Shown: piece after piece, positions 46,964 through 57,679 of the stretch
How positions within the stretch are numbered: position 1 is the stretch's first letter
Layout: the number at the start of each line of letters is the position of its first letter
DNA from: Gammaproteobacteria bacterium
GTDB lineage: Bacteria; Pseudomonadota; Gammaproteobacteria; RBG-16-57-12
Direction of reading: 5' to 3'
DNA: 64,000 nt
Assembly (NCBI GenBank): GCA_021647245.1
Contig: JAKIVC010000009.1
Span: 1-64,000 of the forward strand
Notes under the pieces: model-generated
What the model was told of the DNA's origin: nothing
The model's database searches: none
What the model saw: only the letters and a program-made list of their open reading frames with translations
Made by a program: the position numbers and the translations under genes

Positions 46964-47459
46964 AGCGTATGGTGGGTGGCTTTTGCTGGCACTGTCGCTC
47001 GCCTTGCAGGGGTGTGGCTTTCAACTGCGCAGCGCTGAAGTCTGGCCGCCCTCATTGCAACCGGTAGCGACAGACTCGGTGCCGCAGGGACGCGACTTCG
47101 TGCTGCTGTTACGGCGCGCCCTCAGTGAACAAGGGGGGGTGTTGAATGGAGTAGCGGCAGTGCGGATTACGGTACTGGCTGAGCAATATCAACGTCAGAT
47201 TCAGTCGCTGGACGAAGCAGGCCGAGCCAGTGTTTATCAGCTCGACTACCAAGTGACACTGAAGCTGGAGGGTGCGAAGGGAGAGCCGTTGATTGAGGCA
47301 GAGCAGTATCGCTCTCAACGCAGTTATGCATACGATCCTGCACGGGCGCTGGGGCATCAGTGGCAAGAAGAACAGATGGTCAAACGGATGCGCCAACAGG
47401 CGATTGAGCGTTTTATGCGACGTGTGGCACTGGGTGATCTAACAGGAAATGTTGAGTGA
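46953..47459 (+). CDS. lptE: LPS-assembly lipoprotein LptE
   Basis: The outer-membrane lipoprotein that plugs LptD and helps to insert lipopolysaccharide. The signal [15 protein letters not shown] has a lipobox with the acylated Cys. The mature domain includes [35 protein letters not shown] and [16 protein letters not shown], normal for LptE (RlpB). No ATG is in frame near the signal. I choose the TTG at 46953, eleven bases inside leuS, giving 168 residues; a TTG at 46896 is an alternative that would overlap leuS by 68 bases. The end overlaps holA (GTGA). Confidence 0.85.
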   Translation: MYRKAYGGWLLLALSLALQGCGFQLRSAEVWPPSLQPVATDSVPQGRDFVLLLRRALSEQGGVLNGVAAVRITVLAEQYQRQIQSLDEAGRASVYQLDYQVTLKLEGAKGEPLIEAEQYRSQRSYAYDPARALGHQWQEEQMVKRMRQQAIERFMRRVALGDLTGNVE

Positions 47460-48490
47460 AAGTTTACGCTAATCAGCTGGAGAGGCACCTGAAAAGCCAC
47501 GCTTTACCTCCGGTGATACTGGTCAGTGGCGATGAACCGCTACAGATGGCCGAGTGTTGTGATGCGATTCGACAACAGGCGCGTGATGCGGGTTATCTCG
47601 GCCGGGAAGTACTGCATGTAGAAAAAGGCTTTGACTGGGGCGAGCTGGAGCGGGAGGCGAATGCGCTTTCACTGTTTGCAGAGCAGCGTATCATCGAGTT
47701 GCGATTGCTGAATGCCAAACCGGGTATTCCGGGGGGCAAAGCGCTACAGGCGTATTGCAAAGCACCGGCACCCGATACCCTTCTGCTGATTACCATGGGC
47801 AAGCTGGAGCCGGCAGCCAGTAAAAGTAAATGGTGCCAAGCCGTTGAACATGCCGGTTTTATGGTGCAGGTGTGGCCAATTGAACGAGCACAGTTGCCAC
47901 GCTGGATTGAGCAAAGAATGCGCAAGATTGGTTTGCAGCCCGAGGGGGAAGTGGCCGCTGTGTTGGCTGACCGGGTGGAGGGAAATCTGCTGGCAGCTGC
48001 TCAAGAGATTGAAAAGCTGCACCTGCTGATTGGCCAGAACCATCTGGATGTAGAGCAGCTACTCTCGGTGGTGGCGGATAGTACTCGCTATGACGTATTT
48101 GCGCTGGTTGATGCTGCGCTGCTGGGTGATGCAGTGCGGGTAATTAAAATTGTCAATGGCTTGCAGACCGAGGGGGAGGAGCCAGTACTGGTTCTTTGGG
48201 CGCTCAGTCGAGAGATACGTACACTTCTGAATATCGCCTATGAGGCTCGCCGAGGGGGTGTAAATGATGCCCTTTTGCGGCGCTATCGGATTTGGGATAA
48301 GCGCAAAGCAGCCATCAGCGCGGCATTGCTGCGCTACCGTTACCCGCACTGGGTGCACATGTTGGAGCAGTGTGCAGAGATTGACCGCATGATTAAGGGG
48401 CAGTCGCAGGGTAACCCTTGGGATGAACTAAGCGCACTTGCGATGCGCATGGCCGGTATTCGCCTGCCAAGAGCGCCCGCTGGGTTATAA
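47456..48490 (+). CDS. holA: DNA polymerase III delta subunit
   Basis: A 344-residue clamp-loader subunit that opens the beta clamp. The AAA+-like N-terminal domain starts [20 protein letters not shown], includes VILVSGDEPLQMAECCDAIR (degenerate Walker A) and VIELRLLNAKPGIPGGKAL, and the C-terminal collar domain is at about 215-335. The GTG start overlaps the lptE stop. This lptE-holA coupling is conserved in gammaproteobacteria. Confidence 0.94.
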   Translation: MKVYANQLERHLKSHALPPVILVSGDEPLQMAECCDAIRQQARDAGYLGREVLHVEKGFDWGELEREANALSLFAEQRIIELRLLNAKPGIPGGKALQAYCKAPAPDTLLLITMGKLEPAASKSKWCQAVEHAGFMVQVWPIERAQLPRWIEQRMRKIGLQPEGEVAAVLADRVEGNLLAAAQEIEKLHLLIGQNHLDVEQLLSVVADSTRYDVFALVDAALLGDAVRVIKIVNGLQTEGEEPVLVLWALSREIRTLLNIAYEARRGGVNDALLRRYRIWDKRKAAISAALLRYRYPHWVHMLEQCAEIDRMIKGQSQGNPWDELSALAMRMAGIRLPRAPAGL

Positions 48491-48568
48491 TAAAACAAAC
48501 AGGGTTAAGCTGAGATCGGCACACGGGTCTTAAACGCTGATTCGCTGCATGAGAGCAAGAGGATAGTG

Positions 48569-49825
48569 ATGGATATTAAGCAGTACATGAGTGAGTTAGG
48601 GGAAAAAGCGCGTGCCGCTTCGCGTATTTTGAACCGCACAGAGACCGGGGATAAAAACAGAGCGCTACTGGCGATTGCCGATGCGCTCGAGGCGAAACGT
48701 GAGTTTCTGAAATCTGAAAATGCCAAAGATCTATCGGCGGGCAAAGCGAGTGGCCTGGATGCGGCGATGCTCGATCGACTGGCACTGACTGATGAGGGTA
48801 TCAGCCAGATGGCCGAAGGGATTCGACAAATTGCCGCGCTCGCCGATCCGGTAGGTGAAATTGCTGATATGAAATATCTCCCCTCTGGCCTGCAAGTCGG
48901 CAAGATGCGCGTGCCACTCGGAGTGGTGGGTATTATTTACGAGTCGCGCCCCAATGTGACAGCGGATGCCGCTGCGTTGTGTCTCAAGTCTGGCAATGCG
49001 GCTGTATTGCGTGGTGGCAAAGAGGCGATCCACTCCAATAAAGCGATTGCCGCTGCTATTCAGGAGGGGCTTGATAAGGTGGGGCTGCCCACCTCGCTGG
49101 TGCAGGTGCTGGAAACCACAGATCGCGCCGCTGTGGCGGAGATGATCACCCTGCCCAAATATATTGATGTGATTATCCCCCGGGGAGGAAAAGGGCTGAT
49201 TGAAGCGATTAGCAAGGGTGCTTCTGTGCCGGTGATCAAACACCTGGATGGTATTTGCCATATCTATATTGATGACCAGGCTGATATTGAAAAGGCTCTG
49301 CGGGTTTCGTTTAATTCCAAAACCCAGCGTTACGGCACCTGTAACACCCTGGAAAATCTGCTGGTTGCCGAGGGGATTGCAGAGCAGGTATTGCCAGAAC
49401 TGTGTGGTATGTATCAGGAGAAGGGGGTTGAGTTACGGGGCTGTGAAACCACCCGGAACGTGGTGGCCAATATTAATCCGGCAACGGATGAGGATTGGGA
49501 CACTGAATATCTGGCACCGATCCTCTCGATCAAAGTGGTGAAAGATCTGGATGAAGCGATTGAGTTTATCAATGAGCATAGCTCGGGGCACACTGAATCG
49601 ATCATCACAGAAAACTACACGCGTGCCCGGCGCTTTTTGCGTGAGATTGATTCGAGCTCGGTCATGATCAACGCCTCCACCCGTTTTGCCGATGGTTTTG
49701 AGTATGGGTTGGGTGCAGAAATTGGTATCTCCACCGACAAATTCCATGCCCGTGGCCCGGTGGGTCTGGAGGGACTCACCTCACAGAAATATGTGGTGTT
49801 TGGTGATGGGCAGATCCGCACTTAG
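48569..49825 (+). CDS. proA: Gamma-glutamyl phosphate reductase
   Basis: A 418-residue cytoplasmic enzyme of the aldehyde dehydrogenase superfamily, second step of proline synthesis from glutamate. It has [20 protein letters not shown], the [18 protein letters not shown] region and the catalytic Cys in the [14 protein letters not shown] block. I use the ATG at 48569, preceded by AGAGG. proB is not in the window. nadD follows after 18 bases. Confidence 0.96.
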   Translation: MDIKQYMSELGEKARAASRILNRTETGDKNRALLAIADALEAKREFLKSENAKDLSAGKASGLDAAMLDRLALTDEGISQMAEGIRQIAALADPVGEIADMKYLPSGLQVGKMRVPLGVVGIIYESRPNVTADAAALCLKSGNAAVLRGGKEAIHSNKAIAAAIQEGLDKVGLPTSLVQVLETTDRAAVAEMITLPKYIDVIIPRGGKGLIEAISKGASVPVIKHLDGICHIYIDDQADIEKALRVSFNSKTQRYGTCNTLENLLVAEGIAEQVLPELCGMYQEKGVELRGCETTRNVVANINPATDEDWDTEYLAPILSIKVVKDLDEAIEFINEHSSGHTESIITENYTRARRFLREIDSSSVMINASTRFADGFEYGLGAEIGISTDKFHARGPVGLEGLTSQKYVVFGDGQIRT

Positions 49826-49843
49826 GCGTAGGCGCATGCATTC

Positions 49844-50494
49844 ATGAAGGCCGCATTGATATTGGGCGGTACCTTCGACCCAGTACATAACGCCCACCTG
49901 CGTACCGCAAGCGATGTGGCTGAGCTGCTGGGGGTGGAGCAGGTTCGCCTGCTCCCCTGCGGCGAACCAGCGCACCGGGAGCAGCCCGGAGCGACCGCCG
50001 CCCAACGACTGGCGATGCTGCAACGAGCCGTGCATGGGCAGAGGCGCTTTGTTATCGATGCCCAAGAGCTGGCGCGCAGCGGCCCCTCCTATATGGTTGA
50101 TACAGCGGCTAGCCTGCGCCGTGAACTGGGTGCCGAGTGTTGCATCTGTCTAATGATGGGAATGGATGCTTTTTTGGGGCTGCCAGGATGGCATGAATGG
50201 TCAAAGGTACCCGAATATCTAAACCTTGTGGTGATAGAGCGGCCAGGGTGGCAAGGGGCATTAAAGCAACAGAAGATACTGCGAATGTTGCTGGAGCAAC
50301 GTCAGGTACACAGTGTTGAGGCGCTGCTGGCGGCACCGGCCGGGAAAATATTAATGGTGACAGTGAGTCAGCTTCCTATCTCCGCTACTCAAATCCGTAA
50401 CATGATCAGTGCGGGGGAGTTACCACAGGGGCTGTTGCCCGAATCTGTATTAGCGTTGATTAGAGAACAGAAAATTTATCAAAATCAGACGTAA
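49844..50494 (+). CDS. nadD: Nicotinate-nucleotide adenylyltransferase
   Basis: A 216-residue enzyme that joins nicotinate mononucleotide and ATP to make deamido-NAD. The nucleotidyltransferase signature is in ALILGGTFDPVHNAHLRTAS (T/HxGH variant with FDPVHNAH) and the C-terminal ISATQIRNMISAG (ISSTxxR type). The Met at 49844 follows directly after proA. With rsfS, rlmH and maf it forms the common nadD-rsfS-rlmH neighbourhood. Confidence 0.95.
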   Translation: MKAALILGGTFDPVHNAHLRTASDVAELLGVEQVRLLPCGEPAHREQPGATAAQRLAMLQRAVHGQRRFVIDAQELARSGPSYMVDTAASLRRELGAECCICLMMGMDAFLGLPGWHEWSKVPEYLNLVVIERPGWQGALKQQKILRMLLEQRQVHSVEALLAAPAGKILMVTVSQLPISATQIRNMISAGELPQGLLPESVLALIREQKIYQNQT

Positions 50495-50547
50495 GAGAGT
50501 GATTACACACAAATTGTGTAGCACAAACGTCGACAACCAGGGTCGTA

Positions 50548-50901
50548 ATGATGGACAGTGAACAGTTAAAAAAATTGGTAATTGATGCCCTTGAAGAGAT
50601 TAAGGCGATTGATATTATCGAAATTGATGTGCGTGATAGAACCAGTATTTGTGATGTAATGGTGATTGCTACGGGCCAAACCAATCGTCAGGTTAAATCA
50701 TTGGCAGAGAGCGTGGTATTAAAAGCCAAAGCAGCGGGAGAGCAACCGATTGGTGTAGAAGGCCAAGCAGCGGGTGAGTGGGTATTGGTTGATCTTGGCG
50801 ATGTAGTGGTGCATGTGATGCAGCCACAAACAAGAGCGTTCTACAGTTTGGAAAAACTGTGGGAGATGGCACCCAGCGATACCAGCAAACAAGAGTCATA
50901 G
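50548..50901 (+). CDS. rsfS: Ribosomal silencing factor RsfS
   Basis: A 117-residue protein (Iojap family) that binds ribosomal protein uL14 and blocks subunit joining when cells starve. The whole domain is visible: [58 protein letters not shown] and [16 protein letters not shown]. It is followed six bases later by rlmH. Confidence 0.96.
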   Translation: MMDSEQLKKLVIDALEEIKAIDIIEIDVRDRTSICDVMVIATGQTNRQVKSLAESVVLKAKAAGEQPIGVEGQAAGEWVLVDLGDVVVHVMQPQTRAFYSLEKLWEMAPSDTSKQES

Positions 50902-50907
50902 TTGCCG

Positions 50908-51381
50908 ATGCAGATCCACTTGATTGCTGTAGGCAGTAAAATGCCGCACTGGGTGGTGGAGGGCTATACGGAGTATGCTCGTCGCTTGCCCGCGGAGTGC
51001 CGCCTGCATCTGGTAGAAATTACGCCAGGAAAACGCGGCAAAAATGCAGATATTGCTCGCTTGACTCAGGATGAGGGCGAAAAGATGCTGGCTGCGATTC
51101 CCAAAGGTGCGCATGTGGTAGCGCTGGAGGTTGGCGGCAAGGAGTGGAGCACCGAACAGCTGGCGACACAACTGGATGGCTGGCTACAGGGTGGCTGTGA
51201 TCTCGCCTTGCTGGTGGGTGGCCCCGAAGGGCTTGCTCCCCGCTGTCGTGCGCGTGCCGACCAGTGTTGGTCGCTGTCGCGTTTGACCTATCCGCACCCG
51301 TTGGTGCGCGTCGTATTGGCCGAACAGGTCTATCGCGCTTGGAGCTTGCTAAAAGGGCACCCCTACCACCGAGCCGGTTAG
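50908..51381 (+). CDS. rlmH: 23S rRNA (pseudouridine1915-N3)-methyltransferase RlmH
   Basis: A 157-residue SPOUT methyltransferase that modifies pseudouridine 1915 in helix 69. The knot and AdoMet site are shown by [20 protein letters not shown] and the C-terminal [20 protein letters not shown] followed by [15 protein letters not shown] use the ATG at 50908; the frame is open from a TTG two codons earlier. Confidence 0.96.
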   Translation: MQIHLIAVGSKMPHWVVEGYTEYARRLPAECRLHLVEITPGKRGKNADIARLTQDEGEKMLAAIPKGAHVVALEVGGKEWSTEQLATQLDGWLQGGCDLALLVGGPEGLAPRCRARADQCWSLSRLTYPHPLVRVVLAEQVYRAWSLLKGHPYHRAG

Positions 51382-51397
51382 TTTGGAGCCCTCTTAT

Positions 51398-51979
51398 ATG
51401 ATAAAACAATTTCCTAAGATCTATCTGGCTTCCCGCTCGCCCCGCCGGCGTGAACTGCTTGATCAAATTAGTGTCTGTTATAAAGTGGTGGTGCCGAATG
51501 TAGCCGAGCAGAGAGTAGCCGCAGAGCCGCCTGCAGATTATGTTTGTCGTCTAGCATCAAGCAAGGCGAAGGCGGGCTGGGAGATGACGTTTGTGACAGA
51601 AAAGCGCCCTGTTTTGGGGGCGGATACGGTGGTGGTACTGGGTGACCGCGTAATGGAAAAACCCCTCAGCCGCGAGCATGGAATCGAAATGTTAACGGCG
51701 CTCTCGGGGCGCGTACATCAGGTGATGACCGGAATGGCGCTGGTAACGGAAAAAGGGTGTGACTGTGTTGTTTCAGTGAGTCGTGTCCACTTTCGAGAGA
51801 TACCCCTGCGAGAGCAGCTGGACTACTGGGCAACAGGCGAGCCTGAGGGCAAAGCAGGTGGTTACGCGATCCAGGGCCTTGCCGCCGCTTTTATTGAACG
51901 GATTGAAGGCAGCTATTCAGGCATTATGGGGCTGCCGCTGTTTGAACTGACAAAGATGCTGGCGACAAAAACAGATTAA
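51398..51979 (+). CDS. maf: Maf-family nucleoside triphosphate pyrophosphatase
   Basis: A 193-residue house-cleaning enzyme that hydrolyses dTTP/UTP or modified nucleotides to monophosphates. SRSPRRRELLDQI is the N-terminal phosphate loop, followed by KRPVLGADTVVVLGDRVMEK and the ATGEPEGKAGGYAIQGLAAA block. The ATG at 51398 has GGAG nine bases upstream. In this place, before rng, it is the Maf-1 (YhdE) type. Confidence 0.93.
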   Translation: MIKQFPKIYLASRSPRRRELLDQISVCYKVVVPNVAEQRVAAEPPADYVCRLASSKAKAGWEMTFVTEKRPVLGADTVVVLGDRVMEKPLSREHGIEMLTALSGRVHQVMTGMALVTEKGCDCVVSVSRVHFREIPLREQLDYWATGEPEGKAGGYAIQGLAAAFIERIEGSYSGIMGLPLFELTKMLATKTD

Positions 51980-52116
51980 ATGCCCTAAGCCCCCAATAGA
52001 AATGCGAGATGATATGTAAGATCCGTGTTGCTATCTGGGCATGAGGGAAATGAGACTACAACTGTGAAGGTCTCTAAATAACAACCCGTAAAGCGGGAAA
52101 GAGTTGAAGGGTAATT

Positions 52117-53571
52117 ATGTCAGAGGAGCTGTTGATCAATGTAACACCCCGGGAGACCCGCATTGCGGTGCTCGAAAATGGGGTCTTACAAGAGGTTTAC
52201 ATTGAGCGCGAAAGTAAGCGTGGCCTAGTAGGTAATATCTATAAAGGCAAAGTGGTGCGGGTGTTGCCGGGTATGCAGGCTGCCTTTATCGATATTGGCC
52301 TCGAACGTGCCGCTTTTCTTCATGAATCGGATATCGTGGTGGAGGGCCAGGAGAGTGATGGCAAAGAGGGGATCTCCCAGTTGCTGCGCGAAGGGCAAGA
52401 GGTATTGGTGCAGGTGATTAAAGACCCTCTGGGCACCAAAGGCGCTCGCCTGACCACGCAACTCTCGATTGCTGCGCGTTTTTTGGTCTTTATGCCGGGT
52501 ATTGCACACATCGGCGTTTCACAAAAAATTGTTGATGAAAAAGAGCGTGACCGCTTGAAAAATGCGGTACGCAAGGTGGTGGGCGATGATAATGACAACG
52601 GTTATATCATCCGAACATTCACTGAGGGGTGCAGTGAACAGGCATTAGCCGATGATATTCACTTTCTGGAGCGGGTGTGGAGTGCGATTCAGGAGCGAAA
52701 ATTGGAAGGCAAAGCGCCACTGCTGATCCATGAAGATCTGTCACTGGCACGGCGTGCACTGCGCGATTTTGTGGGTGTTGATGTAGAAAAAATACGCATT
52801 GATTCCCGTGAAGGTTATGCCAAGGCAAAAAAGTTTGCCGGAAAATTTATTCCCGAGGTAGTCGATAGAATTGACCACTATCCAGGGGAGCGCCCAATCT
52901 TTGATCTCTACGGAGTTGAAGATGAAATTCAGAAGGCGTTGAGCAAAAAGGTGCAGTTAAAGTCGGGCGGCTATCTGATAATTGATCAGACAGAGGCGAT
53001 GACGACTATCGATGTCAATACCGGCGCATTTGTCGGCCATCGTAACCTTGAAGAGACCATCTTCAAAACTAATCTGGAGGCGACACAGGCGATAGCGCGA
53101 CAGCTACGACTGCGTAATCTAGGTGGCATCATTATTCTCGACTTCATCGACATGGAGGCTCCCGAGCATCGCACTCAAGTATTAAATGAGTTACAGCGCG
53201 CCCTAGAACGAGATCATGCCAAGAGTAACATCTGCGAAGTCTCCAGCCTGGGCCTAATTGAGATGACCCGTAAACGCACCCGTGAAAGCTTAGAGCATAT
53301 TTTATGTGAATCATGCCCCACCTGTGAGGGGCGTGGCTCACTTAAAACACCCGAGACGGTTTGCTACGAAATATTTCGTGAAATCACCCGCGAAGCGCGT
53401 CAGTTTGAGGCGCAACGCTTCATGGTGCTGGCATCTAAGGATGTGGTGGATGTGATGCTGGAGGAGGAGTCCAGCAGCGTGGCTGAGCTGGAGGCTTTTA
53501 TTGGAAAGCCGGTCACGTTTCAGGTTGAAGTGATGTATACCCAGGAGCAATTTGACGTTGTGCCTTTGTAG
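52117..53571 (+). CDS. rng: Ribonuclease G
   Basis: A 484-residue RNase E/G family endonuclease that matures the 5' end of 16S rRNA. An S1 domain (about 38-130: GNIYKGKVVRVLPGMQAAFI) is followed by the RNase H-like and DNase I-like parts with metal-binding Asp in MTTIDVNTGAFVG and IIILDFIDME, and the Zn-link CESCPTCEGRG at about 403. It lacks the long C-terminal scaffold of RNase E. The maf-rng-yhdP order is as in E. coli. GAAGGG precedes the ATG. Confidence 0.96.
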   Translation: MSEELLINVTPRETRIAVLENGVLQEVYIERESKRGLVGNIYKGKVVRVLPGMQAAFIDIGLERAAFLHESDIVVEGQESDGKEGISQLLREGQEVLVQVIKDPLGTKGARLTTQLSIAARFLVFMPGIAHIGVSQKIVDEKERDRLKNAVRKVVGDDNDNGYIIRTFTEGCSEQALADDIHFLERVWSAIQERKLEGKAPLLIHEDLSLARRALRDFVGVDVEKIRIDSREGYAKAKKFAGKFIPEVVDRIDHYPGERPIFDLYGVEDEIQKALSKKVQLKSGGYLIIDQTEAMTTIDVNTGAFVGHRNLEETIFKTNLEATQAIARQLRLRNLGGIIILDFIDMEAPEHRTQVLNELQRALERDHAKSNICEVSSLGLIEMTRKRTRESLEHILCESCPTCEGRGSLKTPETVCYEIFREITREARQFEAQRFMVLASKDVVDVMLEEESSSVAELEAFIGKPVTFQVEVMYTQEQFDVVPL

Positions 53572-53640
53572 CCTTCCTAAACCTCGTGTTTTTACCCAAA
53601 AGCTGGGACATCGGCAGTTGCTGCTTATCAGGAATTGATC

Positions 53641-56600
53641 GTGCTAAAGAGACGTTGGGCCATCACTGTTTTCTGGGGGGGGTTAGCAACCGTTGCAGTC
53701 ACTCTTGCGCTGTTATTGACTGCGGCTCGATTGCTCTTCCCCCATGTGGACGAGTACCGCCAGGATATTGAAGTGTGGGCTGGGGAGGTGCTGGGCCAAA
53801 CGGTCTCCATAGGCGAGCTTGATGCCCGCTGGCGTTACACCTATCCTGAGGTTATTCTTCGCCATGTCACCTTGCTGGATCATCAATCACTTCCCGTTAG
53901 CACGCTACCCGAAATAAGCCTCAGCCTGGATATGGCTCAGCTGCTGCTCAAGCAGCAAATCTCATTTGTCCATTTAAACATTACCCTCGATAAATTGACT
54001 TTGCAGCGTGATCCACAAGGTCAGATCAGTGTGCCGGAGCTGCATAACCCCGAACCAAACAAGCAGGATGAAGGCGGTACCGCAAACCACTTGTTGCAGT
54101 GGCTTTTAAAGCAGGGGAGCCTGAGCGTCAATGTAGCTGAGTTGATCTGGGTTGATCAGCACACTGCCTTTGATTATCGTGTTCATGATGTCCAATTCTC
54201 ATTAACCAATGATGGTGACCACCATCAACTATCGGGTGCGGTTCAGCTCCCCTCCACAGAAGGGGCTTCACTTGAACTGGCTGTTGACCTGGTGGGTAAT
54301 CCATTGCTCGGCTCAGATTGGCATGGCCAGGCCTATCTTTCGGGTGATGCGATCTTACTGCCACACTGGCTATCGGAGCAGACGATTCAGGGACAGCAGG
54401 TGACCGGCGGCCGTCTGGACTTCTCCTTGTGGAGTGAGTGGGCTAACGGCTCGCTAAGCAGCATGCAAAGCATCCTCTCATTGCAAGAGCTAGAGTTGAA
54501 GGCCGCCGGGGGGGAGTCTCGAGACTTTGAATATATCGAGACCCTTCTTGATTGGCAGCGAATAGAGGGTGGCTGGCAGGTTGCACTGAATGATCTGGCG
54601 CTGAGTTACCAGCAGCACCGCTGGCCTCAGAGTAACCACGTGGTTCGCATCGTGCCGGGTGATGAGCGATCCATCGCCCTACAGAGTGACTATTTGCATT
54701 TGGCAGATATTGACAACTTTATTCGCTATCTGGATCTTCTCCCTGCCGAGCAGCAGGCGATGCTGGCCGCCCTACAGCCGCAGGGTGAGCTGGCTAATAT
54801 TGTGGCTCACTACTCAGAGAGTGGCCAATACAGTGTCAGTAGTGACCTTAACAAAATCTCACTCTCCGCTTGGGATAAGCTGCCGAGCTTTAACGATGTG
54901 AGTGGTCACCTTGCGCTAAACCCAGATCAGGGCATGTTGCAGCTGAATATAGAAAACGGTTCATTCGAGTGGCCAAAGATGTTCCGCCAGCCGATCCCAC
55001 TTGAGCAGCTACACGGTGAGTTTAGCTGGAGAGTACAGGAAGAGGGTTGGTCGCTCGATAGCCGAGGATTTTCACTCTCCAACCAACACCTCTCGCTGGA
55101 GGGCGCTATCAACCTTCTCATGCCGACAGGCAAAAGCCCTTTTCTTGACCTGGCACTTGAATTCAAGCGAGCCGATATGGCACACACCTCACGTTATCTC
55201 CCGCTCACACTACTCCCCAAACCGGTACTCTCCTGGCTTGATCAAGGTATTGCCACAGGAGAAGTGGTGGGCGGTGGCATGATCTACCATGGTGCAATAG
55301 CGGACTTCCCCTATCGCCACGGTGAGGGGCAGTTTGAGGTGGCCTTTGAGGCGGTAGGCGCGACCATTGTGCCTGGTAAAGGGTGGCTGCCCATCTCCAA
55401 TATCAATGCTTCCGTTGCTTTTCAACAGGCTGCCATGTCGATAAAAGCGACACAGGGCGAAGTGCTCAATTCACACATCCAGCAGAGTCATATCGCCATT
55501 TCTGATATGGGGGGGGAGAGCAGCTCCTTGAGCATCTCAGGCGATATTCTCGCAGAGACACCCGATATTTTGGAGTATCTACTGAAAAGCCCGGTGGCGG
55601 GTTCAGTGGACTTTCTTTCCATGTTTAAGGCTAAAGGAGAGGGCCAAGTGGCGCTGACGCTGGAGATTCCTCTCGCTAAAAAAGGGGTGTTCACTTTTAA
55701 TGCCCATGGCTCACTACAGAACGTCGCTTTAGACATTTTGCCAGCCGATTTGAGCTTTGAAGCATTGAGTGGAGAGCTGCACATTTCAACCGCTGGACTG
55801 GCGATCAAAAAAATCAATGGCTTGCTCTACGGAGAACCCATCACAGTAAGTGCTGAAACAGCACATGATGTGCCGGGTGGCGCGACACAATTACAGATCG
55901 AGAGCCATTTGAGTGGCGATATGTTAAGCCAGTATTTCAATCTCCCACTCTTCTCCCAGCTGATGAGTGGTAAGGCACCCTTGAGTGGCCATATTTTTAT
56001 TCCCCATAATCCAGAAGCTGCCCAGCGTGTAGCCTCCGTTAAATTGGACAGCACACTGTTAGGGCTGGCGCTAGCGCTGCCTGGTACGCTAGAAAAACCA
56101 GCACAGCAGCTGCGGCCACTCACTGTTGAGCTGCAACTCCTCAACAACGCCCCACCACAGATGCAGCTAACCTATGATCAGCAACTGGCGGCGTGGGTCA
56201 GCTTTGAAGAACCACGCCTAAGGGGTGAAGTGCTGATTGGCGAGCAGCGCGCGCTGCAACTGCCACAGCAGCCAGGCTTGGTTATCAACGGTGAGTTGAG
56301 CGCCTTCTCTTTAAGTCAACTACTTGCATTGCTGCCCACGCCAGAGCCACTGGGTGACGGCGAACCGGGCATTGTTCGCAGCGTAAAGCTCAAACTGGGT
56401 GAGCTGGAGCTGTTTGATCAGCAGCTTCAATCAGTTGACCTAACAGCCACACAGCTCGCCTGGCAGTGGTTTATCGATATTGACAGCCCACAGGCGAAAG
56501 GGCGTATAGCACTATCAGAGCAGCTACTGCAAAATCCGATTGTGGCCGAAATGGAGTACCTGCACCTCAATAAGCTATCGAAAGCTGAGCCACAACAGTC

Positions 56601-57450
56601 GCAAGAGCCTTTCGATATGTGGAAGCTGCCGCCACTGCAAATCCAAGTGAAATCCTTTAGTTATGACACACTCCCCTTGGGAGCAATGCGGCTGAAGAGT
56701 CGCTGGCTAGAGGGAGGGTACCAGCTGGAAGAGTTACTGCTGCATCCTGATTCTGCCGAACTGCGACTTGAGGGAACATGGCATGCAGAGCCACTCCCTT
56801 TAGGTGTGAGCAGCCTGAAGCTACGGCTTGAAAGCAGTGACATCAGTCGCACCATCAGTGGCTTGGGCTTTGCTGGAACAATTAAAAATGGCGAGGGTTA
56901 TGTTAACGCGACGATTGACTGGCTGGGTGGTTTAAGTGAATTTGAAGTGGCAGAAATAGATGGGAAAATAGACTTCAAACTGGAGAATGGGCGTATTCTG
57001 GATGTTGAGCCTGGTGCCGGGCGCATAATGGGCCTATTCAGCATCCAGATGCTGCCCCGCCGGTTACTGCTTGATTTTGGAGATCTGTTTGGCAAAGGGT
57101 TTCGTTTTAACGAAATTAGAGGCCACTACGATGTCGTTGATGGCCTTGCAAAAACCGATAACTTTACCTTGCTGGGTTCGTCGGTGAGAATGGATATGCT
57201 GGGGTCGGTTGACTTAGCAAAAAAAGAGTATGACCAGCGCTTAATTGTCACCCCGTTCGTTACCGACAGCCTACCACTGCTCACCTATTTGACAGGCGTT
57301 GCCACCCCGCAAATTGCAGCACTGCTCTTTTTAGCCCAAAAAGTATTCCAGGACGACCTCGCTAAAATAGCTCAATTTGAATACCGAGTCAGCGGCCCAT
57401 GGGACAATCCCGAGGTGGTTAAAGTTGAAGAGGTGGACGTGGGTGAGTAA
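53641..57450 (+). CDS. yhdP: YhdP-type AsmA-like phospholipid transport protein
   Basis: A 1269-residue envelope protein with an N-terminal membrane helix (WAITVFWGGLATVAVTLALLL) and one long periplasmic beta-rich body with the DUF3971 and AsmA-like C-terminal blocks (LENGRILDVEPGAGRIMGLF, FNEIRGHYDVVDGLAKTD, FEYRVSGPWDNPEVVKVEEV). E. coli YhdP is one of the bridge-like proteins that carry phospholipids from the inner to the outer membrane. The start is the GTG at 53641 with AGGA seven bases upstream; a TTG at 53635 is less likely. tldD, its usual follower, is not here. Confidence 0.93.
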   Translation: MLKRRWAITVFWGGLATVAVTLALLLTAARLLFPHVDEYRQDIEVWAGEVLGQTVSIGELDARWRYTYPEVILRHVTLLDHQSLPVSTLPEISLSLDMAQLLLKQQISFVHLNITLDKLTLQRDPQGQISVPELHNPEPNKQDEGGTANHLLQWLLKQGSLSVNVAELIWVDQHTAFDYRVHDVQFSLTNDGDHHQLSGAVQLPSTEGASLELAVDLVGNPLLGSDWHGQAYLSGDAILLPHWLSEQTIQGQQVTGGRLDFSLWSEWANGSLSSMQSILSLQELELKAAGGESRDFEYIETLLDWQRIEGGWQVALNDLALSYQQHRWPQSNHVVRIVPGDERSIALQSDYLHLADIDNFIRYLDLLPAEQQAMLAALQPQGELANIVAHYSESGQYSVSSDLNKISLSAWDKLPSFNDVSGHLALNPDQGMLQLNIENGSFEWPKMFRQPIPLEQLHGEFSWRVQEEGWSLDSRGFSLSNQHLSLEGAINLLMPTGKSPFLDLALEFKRADMAHTSRYLPLTLLPKPVLSWLDQGIATGEVVGGGMIYHGAIADFPYRHGEGQFEVAFEAVGATIVPGKGWLPISNINASVAFQQAAMSIKATQGEVLNSHIQQSHIAISDMGGESSSLSISGDILAETPDILEYLLKSPVAGSVDFLSMFKAKGEGQVALTLEIPLAKKGVFTFNAHGSLQNVALDILPADLSFEALSGELHISTAGLAIKKINGLLYGEPITVSAETAHDVPGGATQLQIESHLSGDMLSQYFNLPLFSQLMSGKAPLSGHIFIPHNPEAAQRVASVKLDSTLLGLALALPGTLEKPAQQLRPLTVELQLLNNAPPQMQLTYDQQLAAWVSFEEPRLRGEVLIGEQRALQLPQQPGLVINGELSAFSLSQLLALLPTPEPLGDGEPGIVRSVKLKLGELELFDQQLQSVDLTATQLAWQWFIDIDSPQAKGRIALSEQLLQNPIVAEMEYLHLNKLSKAEPQQSQEPFDMWKLPPLQIQVKSFSYDTLPLGAMRLKSRWLEGGYQLEELLLHPDSAELRLEGTWHAEPLPLGVSSLKLRLESSDISRTISGLGFAGTIKNGEGYVNATIDWLGGLSEFEVAEIDGKIDFKLENGRILDVEPGAGRIMGLFSIQMLPRRLLLDFGDLFGKGFRFNEIRGHYDVVDGLAKTDNFTLLGSSVRMDMLGSVDLAKKEYDQRLIVTPFVTDSLPLLTYLTGVATPQIAALLFLAQKVFQDDLAKIAQFEYRVSGPWDNPEVVKVEEVDVGE

Positions 57451-57679
57451 TTACCCGGTAGTATTGGCACTGCGGGTAAAAAACTATTTTTCGTGCAAAG
57501 GTCTCAATAGATCATGAGCTCTAACTCTATTATTCAAACGCTCTACTCCTTACCTAACATAAAAAACCGCTGATTCTAACCCTTTTACCCATGCGGAACA
57601 GCGAGGAACCAAAACCATTGAGCGAATCAAAAGCCAGGTCTCTAACCCGGACTCCGAAACACTTCCCTATCCTGATCGA

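Noticed and set aside
57460-57500. Terminator after yhdP (TTACCCG...CGGGTAA)
   Set aside because: Stem of only seven pairs with a 15-base loop and the T-run displaced; not convincing.
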